From Leguminivora glycinivorella (Eukaryota > Arthropoda > Insecta > Lepidoptera > Tortricidae), in the NCBI RefSeq assembly GCF_023078275.1, contig NC_062975.1, positions 26,415,085-26,479,084 of the forward strand: DNA of 64,000 nucleotides, given 5' to 3'. The position numbers and the translations under genes were made by a program. A model generated the notes under the pieces. That model searched no databases and was not told where the DNA came from. It was given only the letters and a program-made list of their open reading frames with translations. Each line of letters starts with the position of its first letter. Position 1 is the stretch's first letter. Shown in pieces: positions 29,914 through 41,252 of this stretch.

Positions 29914-30185
29914 ACCAACCATAAAAATGCTTAACTAATTTTCCAGCTATATTTAAACCTAGGCTATTTAAACGTATAGATACTTTATATACTTTTATTA
30001 TTTAGATCTTATTTATACTTTTCGGCAAAGCATTTTTGTTACCGCAGAATTAAAACGTTGGTAATACTCATTTCATCTACCTACTAAGGGCATATGTAAT
30101 GTCAATGCAAACAAGGCCCGGCTATTAAGTTTCGAAATGTTATGTACATTTGATAACTTGATAAGTGTAAATGGTTCAAAAATTT
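29914..30185. repeat. duplicated unit B
   Basis: Contiguous counterpart of unit A (28305-28418 joined to 29271-29450). The junction ATTTATACTTTTCGGC shows the state without the LINE insertion. Divergence between the units is noticeable, so the duplication is old. Confidence 0.75.
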
Positions 30186-30509
30186 CGTGCAGTAAGTAAA
30201 AAAGTAAAAAGTAAGTATTATTAAACAGAAAAACTATGGGTCTTATTTGATGCAGGTATGAAATAAGGCCCATTCCGCCCATGTGTCCACATGTTCACAA
30301 CCTTCGATACCCAAGAAGTAGCGCTGCGGAAATAGAGATGGATCGGATAAAATCTTCAAAGATGAGCTATCAACAGTGCCAGTATTTGAGTGGTGGCCTC
30401 AGAGTGGAAGGCGACCCCGCAAACGCCCAGTACTTATGATACACAATACACATAAACACAATACATTATAATATTTATTGCCCCGTAGGACAGCAAGCTA
30501 CCCCACACT

Positions 30510-32373
30510 AATGAAAATGAAAATGAAATGAAAATGAAAATGAATGAAATGAAATGAAAATGAAAATGAAATATTTATTTTTCAAGTAGGCATATTACAA
30601 TGCGCATATGAACGTCAAATAAAGCTACGCCGGCTCTAACCCTACGCCTCAGCCTCGAGAAGATTTCAGTCCCCCCTCAGTTGGGAGGGGGGTATCCACT
30701 ATGGGACCGGCAAGAAACTTGGCGGGCAACTTCTTTTCAAAACATTACATCTTATAACTAACATGCATTAAATAACAAGATACAATTTAACATGCAAAAG
30801 TATTCATCAAAGAATATGAACAGACTAGGTACTCTATGGAAATTAATTTCAATAAATTATATTATTGCTTAATAATACGTCGTTCTTCTTCAGAGAAAAC
30901 ATATCAAATTGTCACAGAAGAAAAAGATAATATGAATCTCAATATCATTAAATATGTAATTTACCTACACAACATAAAATATAAAATATTTGATGTGCTT
31001 TCTTATCTGAACTGTGTCCTCTATACATAATACAATTATTTTAATTGCTATTCGTTTTTTGTAGTTTCTGGTTCGGGCCATGCATGTTTGTCTGTCAAAT
31101 AGTCCTCGACTCTGTAATAAGCCTTTAACATCAATGATTTTTTTAAGTAGTTCTTAAGAGCTGGGAGGGGTAATCTCAAAGCAGTGTCAGGTAACTTATT
31201 ATAAAAATGAATGCATTGCCCAACAAATGACTTCTGTACTTTACGGACACGAAACTTCTTTATGGCAAGCTTATTTTTGTTTCTAGTGTTATAATTATGG
31301 ATATCAGAATTCTTAGTGAAACAGTCTAAATTCTTAACAACATAAATTATACTATCATAAATGTATTGGGAAGCTACAGTTAAGATATTAATTTCTTTGA
31401 AGAGTTCTCTTACTGATTCACGTGTTCCTAAGTTGTAAATAGAACGAATGGCTCTCTTTTGTAATACAAAGATAGTCTGTATGTCAGCTGCTTTGCCCCA
31501 AACCAGAATACCGTATGACATTACACTGTGAAAATAACTATGATACACTAGGCGAGCTGTCTCAACATTAGTCAGTTGCCTGATTCTCCTAACGGCGTAT
31601 GCGGCTGAACTTAATTTGCTTGCTAGTTTCCTTATATGAGGACTCCATTGTAGATTTTTGTCGAATGTTAAGCCAAGGAACAGTGTTGTATCTACCATCT
31701 CTAAGCATTCATCATTCAAAAGTATTTTTGTATCGATTGGTTTAACATTCGGCAGAGAGAATCGAATACATTTGGTTTTCTTAGAATTAAGAAGTAAATT
31801 GTTGACAGTAAACCACTGCAGTACATCAGCTAACGTGCTATTAATTACATTGTAATCCGTAGATTTTCGGTCAACATTAAAAAGCAGTGATGTATCATCA
31901 GCAAAAAGTACTATTTCACAAAAGTTTTTTACTATACATGGCAAATCATTTATATAAACCAAAAACAGGAATGGACCTAAAATTGAGCCTTGTGGCACTC
32001 CTAATTGGACAACAGTCCCGCTAGAGCGAGTTTTGTTAACAACTACTGTTTGTGTTCTATTGCTAAGGTAAGAAGACATAAAGTTTAGGGCATTTATAGA
32101 CAAACCATAGTGTTCTAATTTCAAAATGAGCGTTCCATGATCCACACAATCAAAGGCTTTTGAAAGATCACAAAATATGCCAATTGCATCACAAGAATTT
32201 TCCCAAATATTATATATATGTTTAATGAGTACCGAAGCAGTATCGGTCGTGGAACGGCCCCTTGTGAAACCGAACTGTTTACTTGTAAGTAATCTATGTC
32301 TATTGAAGTGTCCCAGTAGATCATTTAACATTAGCTTCTCAAAGACTTTACTTAGAACAGGAAGTATTGACTA
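30510..32373 (-). mobile_element. 5'-truncated Jockey/CR1-type LINE, about 1.9 kb
   Basis: It comprises the reverse transcriptase frame (31048-32370), about 500 bp of 3' sequence, and the end AATAAATATTTCATTTTC with an irregular (TTTTCA)n tail at 30510-30575. The last 290 bp recur at 21080-21372. That the ORF and this 3' end belong to one insertion is inferred from orientation and spacing. Confidence 0.72.
31048..32370 (-). CDS. LINE reverse transcriptase, truncated in the fingers domain
   Basis: The longest open frame in the window. Upstream of the ATG at 32331 the frame continues as SILPVLSKVFEKL to a TAG at 32371, where homology ends. In order (numbered from the ATG) are GFTRGRSTTD (21-30), the first catalytic motif DLSKAFD (55-61), GVPQGSILGP (111-120), the FADDT box (143-147), a TLFLGLTFD thumb-entry motif, and the C-terminal IHFYNKLPD / LMLKAYYRVEDYL. 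Motifs A and C are intact and there is no internal stop, so the palm is complete, but the endonuclease and N-terminal fingers are lost. It is recent-looking compared with other relics here. Jockey or CR1 group; the clade is not certain. Confidence 0.9.
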   Translation of the reverse strand, partial: SILPVLSKVFEKLMLNDLLGHFNRHRLLTSKQFGFTRGRSTTDTASVLIKHIYNIWENSCDAIGIFCDLSKAFDCVDHGTLILKLEHYGLSINALNFMSSYLSNRTQTVVVNKTRSSGTVVQLGVPQGSILGPFLFLVYINDLPCIVKNFCEIVLFADDTSLLFNVDRKSTDYNVINSTLADVLQWFTVNNLLLNSKKTKCIRFSLPNVKPIDTKILLNDECLEMVDTTLFLGLTFDKNLQWSPHIRKLASKLSSAAYAVRRIRQLTNVETARLVYHSYFHSVMSYGILVWGKAADIQTIFVLQKRAIRSIYNLGTRESVRELFKEINILTVASQYIYDSIIYVVKNLDCFTKNSDIHNYNTRNKNKLAIKKFRVRKVQKSFVGQCIHFYNKLPDTALRLPLPALKNYLKKSLMLKAYYRVEDYLTDKHAWPEPETTKNE

Positions 32374-32627
32374 CTTTAATTAAGTACCTAATTTTGTCCC
32401 TTTAAACTTAATATGAAATAAAGTCTGCCTATCTTGACCACATTGACCTTGACGCACTGCTTGTTAAGACTTGAACCCCTCTAATTTAGAGTGCCATATC
32501 CTAAATGCATAGTCCTGAATAAATGTGTTTTAGACGACAGACCGTAGTATAAATACTTATCACAAAAATTGATGATTGAATTCATGAACACAATGTTTAC
32601 ACAAAGTTATAAAACTTAAGAAGCGAG

Positions 32628-32807
32628 CGATGGGCCTTATTTAGAGAAGTAACTATTTAGAGCATTTTTTGATTCTATGTCTGCGAAGAAAATATACAAA
32701 ACGGCATGATTGATAAAACTTAGAAGAAATATAAGCACTGGGCCTTATTAAGGGCAGGTACTGGTACCAACCTGAACAAACTATGTATTACTAAATAAGG
32801 CCCATCG
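32628..32807. mobile_element. MITE with CGATGGGCCTTATTTAG ends
   Basis: The ends CGATGGGCCTTATTTAG and CTAAATAAGGCCCATCG form a perfect 17-bp inverted repeat 180 bp apart. The half-motif AATAAGGCCC recurs at about 29371, 29506 and 30262, so the family is locally clustered. No coding capacity. Confidence 0.75.
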
Positions 32808-33224
32808 TTTTTTTAAATATTTTAAAACATGACTTAAATTATTAATATTATGTCTGTTTTTATTGTGTGTAAATAAGTACATATAATATGACTAATATAA
32901 CTACTTACCTAATTGGTGTTCGGCAGAATAGTAATAAATAAACAATGATGACCGAATACCAAATTTTCGGCAAAATGGCTGAAAAGACCGAATACCAAAT
33001 AGTTGCCTAATATTCGTGGAATCTATCGTAAAATACAGCATAACTTTATAATTGTTACTAGTAAACCAATGACGAGAAAAGTTATGCATGTATAAAATAA
33101 ACCTATACCTGTATGCAATTGTTACGTACCTATACTTATAAAAATATGGACTTAGTATTTCCACAGAATATATAATGCAGATTCAAACTTTCACGATTTT
33201 TACACATATTTAAAATTGCAAACG
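32808..33224. other. no recognisable gene
   Basis: AT-rich. The motif AATACCAAAT occurs twice (near 32952 and 32990). The 87-codon minus frame at 32901-33164 is unrecognised. Confidence 0.45.
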
Positions 33225-33312
33225 GGACTTAATCGCGTATTTACTATGTTTTAAACACTAACCTCCGACGTTTCAAGGACGGCATTGTCCCCGTGGTCTC
33301 GGAGCAGACTGG
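33225..33312 (-). repeat. Penelope-like repeat fragment
   Basis: On the minus strand CGAGACCACGGGGACAATGC is followed by CGTCCTTGAAACGTCGGAGG, a pattern I associate with lepidopteran Penelope-like element ends. GGAC and GTCC form a small stem just before TGAAACGTC, resembling the right half of a hammerhead-type core. The left half (CTGATGA) is not seen here. Confidence 0.4.
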
Positions 33313-33559
33313 TCTTTTTTGGACCACCAATTTTAAATATGAACATATAATAGTACGTATTTCTAACTAAAAAGTTCGTCAAACACGGTATGTCGATATT
33401 TCGACGTAGTATATCGATAACTTTTCACATCACTAGATTATCGACATTAGATGTCGAGTATTTCCCATCACTTTATTTCAGTGTACGTATATAAAAACTT
33501 AGCCCCGCCCCTAAATTTGGTGCGATAGGGACAACTGCAGCTCAGGCGCGAAATCCCGC

Positions 33560-33910
33560 GTAAAAACTGCAAAAATCGAGGTTCCGCTCTCGACTGTTTC
33601 CTCCTCCAAAACTTAACCAATCGTTACGAAATTTGGAAATCAGAATGACAAGGAAATTATCTGTGTCGGACCGTTTCGTTTTTTTGGATAATTGATCTCA
33701 GTTTTGAATACCACGCCTTTCTTTCTGGCAAATTCAATTAAGCCGTTTTGGCCAACTTTGAGAGGCTCTAATTCCTTTTAAAACAAAAATATCAAAAAAA
33801 GCAAAACGGTCCGACACAGATATTGATAATAAAAGTCTATGTTGAAAAAACCATTGATCTAGCTTCAAAAACCAGAGAGGAAACAGGCGAGAGCGTTTGT
33901 ATGGAGAAAT
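33560..33910 (+). repeat. repeat pair with 59157-59575
   Basis: ATCGAGGTTCCGCTCTCGAC, TCTGTGTCGGACCGTTTCG, ACGGTCCGACACAGAT and CTTCAAAAACCAGAGAGG occur here and, diverged, at 59157-59575 in the same order. GTGTCGGACCGTTT and AAACGGTCCGACAC make an internal inverted repeat. This copy lacks the tRNA-like insertion found in the other. Confidence 0.75.
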
Positions 33911-34533
33911 GAGGGGTATCGTAGCGTCTTAACCTTCATTGGCTGATTTAATTGCCCGGGATGATCCACATATAACTCCATACACACCTTTTAAGGCAAT
34001 ATTATACTTTCTAAAAACCAGCCATTTCGATTCGCGACAAATTTAAAATAAAGTCACGATTATAAGACTTTTCCTTTTGGATATGACAAAGTGATAATTT
34101 ACATTAACGTTTAACTGCGAACTTCATTCATGTTGGAATGTTGTCCATTGTGCGCACGCGTTTTCAATATACCCATTTTAACTAGAGCCCTTATTTTTAT
34201 ACTATTTTTTAAAGATATATAGGTCAGATTAACATGGTTTTGGTCAGCGTCCTCGAATGGCATTCGTCGCCGAATTTGTAACGATATTATATTAAGAATT
34301 TTATAGCAACACCTAATATTGGATTTTATGGCCTATTACTTAGACAAAAACGTAGTGATGTTCGACAGCTTTAAAGGTTGGTGGAGGAGTTTCGTCTTAC
34401 ATTTTTTGTTGATTATTTTTATGTTGTTTTGCTCAAAATTATGAAAAAAGCTATTCCAGAGGACCATCAGAACACGAAAATTACTGGTAGTTAGAAACGT
34501 TTAATAAAACTGTTGCGTTTTTACAAAAATAAG
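33911..34533. other. no recognisable gene
   Basis: Nothing recognised. Confidence 0.5.
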
Positions 34534-34626
34534 TACAGTGGAGTTCATAAATATGTGTACATTTCTTCACCTTAACTCGTTGCAATACGGTGAAAAAATG
34601 TACACCTATTTATGAACTCGACTGTA
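34534..34626. mobile_element. TA-flanked palindromic MITE, copy 1
   Basis: TACAGTGGAGTTCATAAATA ... GTACATTTCTTCACC is mirrored by GGTGAAAAAATGTACA ... TATTTATGAACTCGACTGTA, giving arms of about 38 bp in a 93-bp element. TA at both ends fits a mariner/Tc1-type target. The second copy is at 50799-50891. Confidence 0.85.
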
Positions 34627-35518
34627 CCTAAGTAACTTGCTGTAGGTACCTAGGTAAATTTTATAGGACTTGTATATTACATAAGTACATCAAAGTCGCG
34701 TTATTATAACGCTTCAAAAGCTTTTGACCTAAATGTTTATATTTTATTTTTTACAGTCTTCAAATAAACAAGATAAATAAAGACGAAGATAAGCTTGATT
34801 AGGTAATAAATGTTATAATAATAATACTTCATTCAGTCTAGGTATTTAGCTAGGCAAGTTACGTTTCTAATAAGAATAAAACCTGACTTGTAAAACCTGT
34901 TTAGGATACTAATAGGATAAAATATAACTGTACGGGTGTCCGATGTCCGTCTCTTATACCTACATATTGTAAGAATCTCGTATACCTACATATATGTACG
35001 AGTATTTAATTTACGTTAGTACCTACATAAGAAAACTACATGAAAAGCAACCATTTGAATTTATACCCACTATGTCTCTTTCGGCGCTAAAATTGTGCAT
35101 AACTCGAGCACATTTTTCCTTTCTGTCCGAAGGTTCAGGGTTCCCCAGTCTGTCCTATACTTAACCACAGAATATATAATAGTACACAACGGAAAAAATC
35201 TTCATACTCTACATAAGTATGTTAAGGCTAGTTGGCTACCTATTTTATAGATCAAACTCACTACGATTTTTAATCATAATGTATCCATTGTATAGCTACT
35301 ATTTGAAGGGCAATCGTTGAGAATTTGAGATTGCTTCCTCATTTTACTCTTGTTGTAAGTTCACATGAACACACGCTCAAGAGAACAGGTTACACACAAG
35401 TTGTATACTTATAAGATGTCCACATGTTCTACCAGGGTGACATAAGCTACTGACAGCTTCTACAAGATATAAGACATAACATACTTATTACATTAAGGGT
35501 AAATACAGGGTATATAAG
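34627..35518. other. no recognisable gene
   Basis: AT-rich with no open frame or repeat recognised. Confidence 0.5.
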
Positions 35519-35520
35519 TA

Positions 35521-36045
35521 CAGGGTGAAAAAAGAAGGATCGTTCAAACTTTGCATTTGCATGACTTTTGAAGTCATAATGAATAACTTTTATTATGGTA
35601 CCAATGCTGAAATCACGAAAAAAAGAATTGGCTGTTCCATAGAATTATAAATTTAAATAGATATCATACACGAAAGAAAAAACGACAAGGCCCACTGGTG
35701 GCCGAGCCGAGAATCGAACCCGGGTCTTCAGCTTACGCGGCTAATGTCTTCACCACTAGACCACCCGCCCGCCTTGTCGTTTTTTCTTTCGTGTATGATA
35801 TCTATTTAAATTTATAATTTATATATAGTAGGTAGTATGACTACTTGAAAAAAGAATAAATCGAAAAATATTGATTTGTTCGCTAGTTGTGTTCCATAGA
35901 AATTAGCTATATATATAAACTGAAAGTCGAAATGTATGAAACATTTTTTGCGTTTTCAGCATTAGTCCCATAATAACTATTTAATTTTATTATGCCCTCA
36001 AAAGTCACTATTCAAAGTTTGAACGGTTATTTTTATTTCACCGTG
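35521..36045. mobile_element. MITE with CAGGGTGAAA ends, split by a SINE
   Basis: The left end CAGGGTGAAAAAAGAAGGAT and CGTTCAAACTTTGCA pair with right-end CAAAGTTTGAACGGTTA and TTTATTTCACCGTG. TA flanks both ends. The inner TTCCATAGAA and CGAAATGTATGAAAC are shared with the uninterrupted copy at 40543-40689. The SINE 35645-35890 sits inside. Confidence 0.8.
35645..35890 (-). mobile_element. tRNA-headed SINE with 11-bp target duplication
   Basis: Flanked by direct repeats GTTCCATAGAA at 35634-35644 and 35891-35901; the 40543 MITE copy shows a related empty site. On the minus strand the head is GGTCTAGTGGTGAAGACATT ... CCGGGTTCGATTCTCGG and the tail CTTTCGTGTATGATATCTA. The 5' part matches the SINE at 63329-63553. 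Unlike that copy, roughly 40 bp of the tail is repeated inverted upstream of the head, making a long hairpin. Confidence 0.85.
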
Positions 36046-36179
36046 TAGTCATACAAAGCTTATAAACTGAATACGATACGGTGTTTTATTTATGATATTA
36101 TATCGGCTACTTTTACCCCTTTTCAGTAAACACATCTAACATGACAAATACTCTTGACATAACCACATAATTAAAATTT

Positions 36180-36422
36180 TGATAAACTCCCGACCGCGAC
36201 ATAGCGGATCGATTTTCATGAAACATGGCTAAGAACACTTCCGACTAACTCAGCTTTCAAACAAAAAAACTAAATCGAAATCAGTTCATCCCTTCGGGAG
36301 CTACGATGCCATAGACACACACATACACACACAGACAGACAGACAAACAGACATACAGTCAGACAGTCAGACAGACACGTCAAACTTATAACACCCCGAC
36401 GTTTTTGCGTCGGGGGTTAAAA
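36180..36422 (-). repeat. CCCCCGACGCAAAAACG repeat, reversed copy
   Basis: Reverse orientation of the repeat at 13981-14165: ends CACCCCGACGTTTTTGCGTC with GGGGGTTA, preceded by an ACAGACAGACAG tract and TTCGGGAGCTACGATGCC. Its 3' part also shows CTCCCGACCGCGACATAGCG. Confidence 0.75.
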
Positions 36423-37636
36423 ATAGTTCGATACACCGATTTTATGCTGACTGTACTAATACCATGACTTTAAACCAGAATCATCGACATCCCATACGGA
36501 AGTAACAAGCCATGTCACACCATCCTCACATAAAATATCGTCGAGATCTCGTGCCACCTGCTTATCTCCGCATCTACGTAGGCCGCGGCGTACACGCGCT
36601 ACCGACGACACAAATGGGATTCCCTTGTTGCTCTTAATAAGAATCTAACTATGGCTCCAGGAGGAATGTTTAGTTGATTACGGGAAGAGTATGAACGTAT
36701 TTTCGGCAGGAGATAAGATTTTATAGCTACCAGTTGTGTCAAAATATAAAAATCAAAGTCTCTAAAGTCCGTTGCCTTTTTTTAGAGTTAAACAGCTGCA
36801 GTATTAGCAGTATTAGTGACATCCCCTCCGAACGTCTCTTGAACATGAGTAACCAATAGTGACTATGGTAAAAGTATTATTTATGTATTAACTATTCTAA
36901 CTGCTACTTACGTTATTCAATTTCTGATTTAACTTGGGTCTACTTTTCTCTACAAAATAAGGTTCATATATTACTGAAATTTGCACCCAACTATAAATAC
37001 TTCGAATCTTGATATTTGGCACAAAAACTATTACAATTTCGATTGCACCATTCTTTATTATACTATCCTTTACTTTGTATCCAATATCACTATAAAAATC
37101 AGCAGTCTCCGAGCTAAAATGCAAGAAACTTTTTACACAATTATCCGAACTGGCAGTTCACGTCCGAGCATACGTTCAAGAATATCAAGAACGAACACAA
37201 TGCATGCACGGCCAATTTATACATACCTGCAATAACTGGACACAGATGCACCCAAAGAACTCACCAATTATTTCGACTACGTAATAAATAATTGACATAA
37301 GACATAAGTCAAATCTGATGCCATTGCCAGTTGCCAGCCTACATTCCTAGGTGCTTGTTTATCTATGATCGTAGTTGCCTAGACATGGAGAAGTACCAGG
37401 CACTCATGGACTGAGTGGAGGTTGGATTGTCTCTGTAAACTGTCAAGTGTCGATGGAAAAACGTAGCTGCGCGATCTTAATGAGAGTGGACAAACAGGAC
37501 TGTCGAGGGCCGCGAGAGTAATGAGGATATGCCGTAAGGGCCTTTCCATTTTATCTTCAACGTTTAGTTTCTGAACGAGTTTTGTGCATAAAGCGAAACT
37601 CTTCTACACAATGTTTCTATTATGGATATGAATACA
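36423..37636. other. no recognisable gene
   Basis: Overlapping opposite-strand frames at 36897-37235 are featureless. The GC-richer stretch around 36580-36600 (GTAGGCCGCGGCGTACACGC) is not identified. Confidence 0.45.
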
Positions 37637-37760
37637 ATAAGTAAGTATTAGTAGTAGTAGTAAACTCTTTATTACACAATTAATAACAAAAAACACAGTA
37701 AGGAATAGTACAAAGGCGAACTTATCCCTTTGAGGGATTTCTTCCATTTTAACCTTTGAG
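37637..37760 (-). mobile_element. LINE or SINE 3' end, minus strand
   Basis: On the minus strand GGGATAAGTTCGCCTTTGTA is followed by TTGTGTAATAAAGAGTTTAC and (TAC)n, the style of 3' end seen on lepidopteran non-LTR elements. No coding sequence remains. Confidence 0.5.
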
Positions 37761-37824
37761 TGAATGAGAGTGAGTGCTTTGAGTGTGAGTATTTTGCGTA
37801 AGTAAAAGTTTGACAATATATCTC

Positions 37825-37961
37825 TAAGGGCCAGTTGCATCAACCACATTTGACAGACACATCATCGTTACGCAGCAGATGTCTATGGAACTTCCCATAC
37901 ATACAATACAATTTAACGAACGCTTTAACGGTGACAGATGGTTTGATGTAACCGGCCCTAA
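37825..37961. mobile_element. MITE with TAAGGGCCAGTTGCATCA ends, copy 1
   Basis: The ends TAAGGGCCAGTTGCATCAAC and GGTTTGATGTAACCGGCCCT ... AA form an imperfect inverted repeat, and ACATTTGACAGACACATCAT mirrors inner GGTGACAGATGG. The second copy, in opposite orientation, is at 49675-49808. Confidence 0.8.
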
Positions 37962-40101
37962 CTATAGCTTTTTTAACAGACAGCTTATAATGCTATCCAC
38001 ACTCCACAGGTATGCTAACCGTATACAGTTCGACTCATCGGGACATTCGAGAAATACGAGAATACGCTTTTACCCTGTGATGGGGATTATAACCTAACCA
38101 TTAAAATGAAGAATATAATCATGTCCTTGGCCAAACAATTGGTGAAACATAACAGTAGAGGCGCTGCTACCGAGAAAAATTCAATTGCACTCCTGGAAAA
38201 TTGATCTACCCTCTATCGCCCGACTAGACAAACTTTTTGGAATGCAGTTAACACAATTTCAATAGCTACTTGTAATTCTGCGGTATATGCTCAGCAACTA
38301 GGTAAATCGACATTTTTTACTACACATATTTTAAGTTACGTACTACAACGAGTTTATGCTTTAGATCGTTGCTAATTGTGTAGTAAAACCCTAGTATTTC
38401 GAACGAAAGAAATATGTTCTTGCTTTTACCTCAAGACATTTGCTGATTATCCCAGCTTGGTCAGCAACCACAATAAATCCTCAGAAATATACTCATAACT
38501 ATAATTCCAAGATATTTATTTATATCGACGCGTATCCTCACTACGCCCGCAGCCATCATAACCCGCCCGCGCCCTATAAGGCGCTGGTATCATTACGTGG
38601 ACCGGCTACCGGCGGCCACCTCGGCGCGCTGAGCGCCTGGTACCTCCGGCCAGCTCAAGTGTTGTTTTTATGCTTCTGTGTTTATGTTGCATCGAGATCC
38701 CAACAACATCCAACACATATCTACAAACAAGTCTAAACTCTAACAAAATAGTCTTAGAAGTACTTATTTCTTTAAGGTTGTAAAAGAATATGGATGAATG
38801 GTGGTAGAACCATTTCATTCACGTTGCTCGCTTTATAGGTATTTGGAATATGACGTAAATGGACGTATGATGTCTATTGAGAAAAACTAGTGAAATAAAA
38901 TGATTGTTTATGAGCAGGTTTTTTTCGTGGCATTTGAAACCGGTCGGCTACATACTGTGGATTCCAAGGTATGCTGTTATGAACTAAGGTTTTTTTTTCT
39001 AAATTGCCTTCGATAGGTATTAAACTTGATATAGAGGTGGAAAAGATGTAGACGCAGTTGCGGATTTTCACATAACTTTAAGATAAATGGACCTTATAAA
39101 AGCTTAAACGCTACTTAATAATGCCATTAATTAACGACTTAATCAAAATAATTCACTATTTAATTAGTACTGGATACGCGATGAATTTAAATTGTAGTAT
39201 GTGTATTATATCATGTATATTGTAGAGGATTCGACTACGGCGACTGTTTAAGACTGGTATTAGACCGACGTTCGTGAGCTCAAGTGACTGACATACCCAA
39301 TCTTAGCAGTAAATTTGCGACCACATTCACTGCAGGTCAGCACCCCCCCGACAAAATTATCTATAGTTGAAGACTGTAGGTGGTCGGGCCTTTAATTCAT
39401 CACGCTTCAAGGTCCCCTAGTCTTTGTTCTCCGAACACCTGCACTTTTGTCCTCACTGCATGCCTCCACTTTGACCGATCTTGCGCCAAACTCTCCCAGT
39501 GCGATGGTTCAATGTCACATCCCCGCATGTGGCGGTTCAGCACTAGTGCACCATCTGTACTGAAAAATGTAAATAAATTAATAAATATTATAGGACATTC
39601 AAATCAGTTGTTTTTTTGTGTCTTGTCTCCACTACCCAAAGGTTGCCTGAAAGAGATCGCTCTTTAGCGATAAGACTACCTGTTATCTACCATAGTTAAT
39701 TAAAGTTATGTGCTTATTTTTTTAATGTCATCTTGTTATATTGGTGTAATATTTGTACTGTATTGTATTGCATTCTTACACAGATTGACAATGAGAATGA
39801 CAGAAAATGTGTTTCCTTTCCTTTGATAAAAAGATTTCATGCTACGATTGCCTAAGTGTCGTATGTCAAATGATGGCATCGGATCTAAGCCCGCTTTTAA
39901 ATGGCATCTTAAACAGTAGCTCAAGTGTTCATGTTTTGCCCAGTAGCCTCATCGATTCTTCTCTCCTAGTCCCGCCCTTGGCCTGCAGCGAATAATAAAA
40001 CGAGTAGATTATATAGATAGTCAGGAGCAAAAGAAGTGAGTATGTAATTTTCATTACAGATGGTGCTTTTTGTACGCACTAGTGCGAGAAGTGGTTCATT
40101 T
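37962..40101. other. no recognisable gene
   Basis: A GC-rich patch at about 38540-38660 (CGCCCGCGCCCTATAAGGCG) gives fortuitous frames on both strands. The piece 39425-39540 (GTCCTCACTGCATGCCTCCA, CGATCTTGCGCC) may be a decayed dispersed repeat. GTCAATCTGTGTAAGAATGC on the minus strand at about 39771-39790 is a SINE-tail fragment. No gene was found. Confidence 0.4.
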
Positions 40102-40211
40102 CAGGGTACGTAGCCAAATGCACAAACGCTCACGATAATATCTGTGCGACAGAGTCAGACTGTGTTTTGTCGGCGTCTGGCGTCGACGATTGCCATTCGG
40201 CTACGCCGGCA
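40102..40211 (-). repeat. shortened TAGCCGAATGGCA-family MITE
   Basis: Starts CAGGGTACGTAGCCAAATGC and ends TTGCCATTCGGCTACG, but lacks the CGCTAGTAGATATC middle. A deletion derivative of the family. The frames 40130-40342 and 40167-40550 run out of it and are fortuitous. Confidence 0.7.
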
Positions 40212-40445
40212 GGTCGGAACTTCGGAGGGCCATCTGGGGGTCGATTTTTGAGTCTCACGGCGTTCGAATTCAGAAAATTGTCACTGAAAATAATAGGCAA
40301 TTCACCGTTTTCAACCGGTATTTTAGTGACAGTGAGACTCAAAAATCGGCCCCCTGTACTGCAACGTACCTACGATACACGTGCGAAAAGGAAATTTAAT
40401 TTATCGCCACTCGTTTCGGATTTTTTTCCGCACTTGTATCGTAAT
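40212..40445. repeat. inverted-repeat segment with ATTTTTGAGTCTCACG arms
   Basis: GGTCGATTTTTGAGTCTCAC at 40239-40258 is mirrored by GTGAGACTCAAAAATCGGCC at about 40331-40350, and CACTGAAAAT pairs with ATTTTAGTGA further in. This gives a foldback of about 110 bp next to the MITE fragment. Confidence 0.6.
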
Positions 40446-40538
40446 GTTGAGTTGCAGGCGTCCATAGGTTACGGTGACCGCTTTCCATCAGGCGGGCCGT
40501 ATACCTGTTTGCCACCGACGTGGTATAAAAAAAAAAGT
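40446..40538 (+). repeat. Lep1-like repeat
   Basis: GAGTTGCAGGCGTCCATAGG, TTACGGTGACCGCTTTCCAT, CAGGCGGGCCGTATACCTGT and TTGCCACC followed by TATAAAAAAAAAA, a known lepidopteran variant. The reversed relative is at 53559-53690. Confidence 0.7.
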
Positions 40539-40542
40539 ACCA

Positions 40543-40689
40543 CAGGGTGAAATAAAAAGGACAGAGAAAAATTTGGCTATTCCATAGAAATCAGCGGCAT
40601 CATGACAGTCGAAATGTATGAAACAGCCAATTATTATAACTTAGAACGTCACCATGCAAATTTTGAACGGTCCTCATTCTTTCACCGTG
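40543..40689. mobile_element. MITE with CAGGGTGAAA ends, uninterrupted copy
   Basis: CAGGGTGAAATAAAAAGGAC at the left and TTGAACGGTCCTCATTC ... TTTCACCGTG at the right. The inner ATTCCATAGAAATCAG and CGAAATGTATGAAACAGCC match the split copy 35521-36045. Confidence 0.75.
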
Positions 40690-41252
40690 AATAATGTTAG
40701 CCCGGGTCTTCACAATAACTAAACTTTCCTGATGTCAGTGTACGCTTGGATTGCCCCCCGGTGTTACTTATAATGGTGGTTCAACACTGCCACTGGAACC
40801 AGCCTCTGTCACCATGATAACTTCACCTCAAGATAAATGCGCTCTTAATTGAGGCACGATTCAAAAAAAGAATCGATACAGTAATCGGTAGAAACGTCTT
40901 CATTTGGCTGCTATCGTCTGATTTATAATGCCCTTAATGTATTAACCCTTTGTCGGCGGCTTAGCGACTTAGAGGGCTTCCGCTTTTTTTTTATTCGATT
41001 TGTGACCGATGCAGGTAACAAGTACATTGTATATTTTTATTTTTAAATATTTATTGGTGCAAGTGCGTGCTGTAAAAGACAAGGCTAGGCAAGTGACAAA
41101 CGTTTGTAGAAAATGCGGCTCAAAAATGACGTCTTCTTTCCAGTAGTATAAGAAAGGGTGGCAATGACTGGAATCATCATCTTTTACTGGATCTGGTCCT
41201 GGGAAGATTTGTTTACTTTTTCCCATTCATTTATACGAAAGCAACCACTATA
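40690..41252. other. no recognisable gene
   Basis: The 85-codon minus frame at 40969-41226 has no recognisable features. Confidence 0.45.

Noticed and set aside
35700..35760. tRNA gene on the minus strand
   Set aside because: A and B boxes are visible but the acceptor stem does not pair and it lies inside a SINE with a target duplication.
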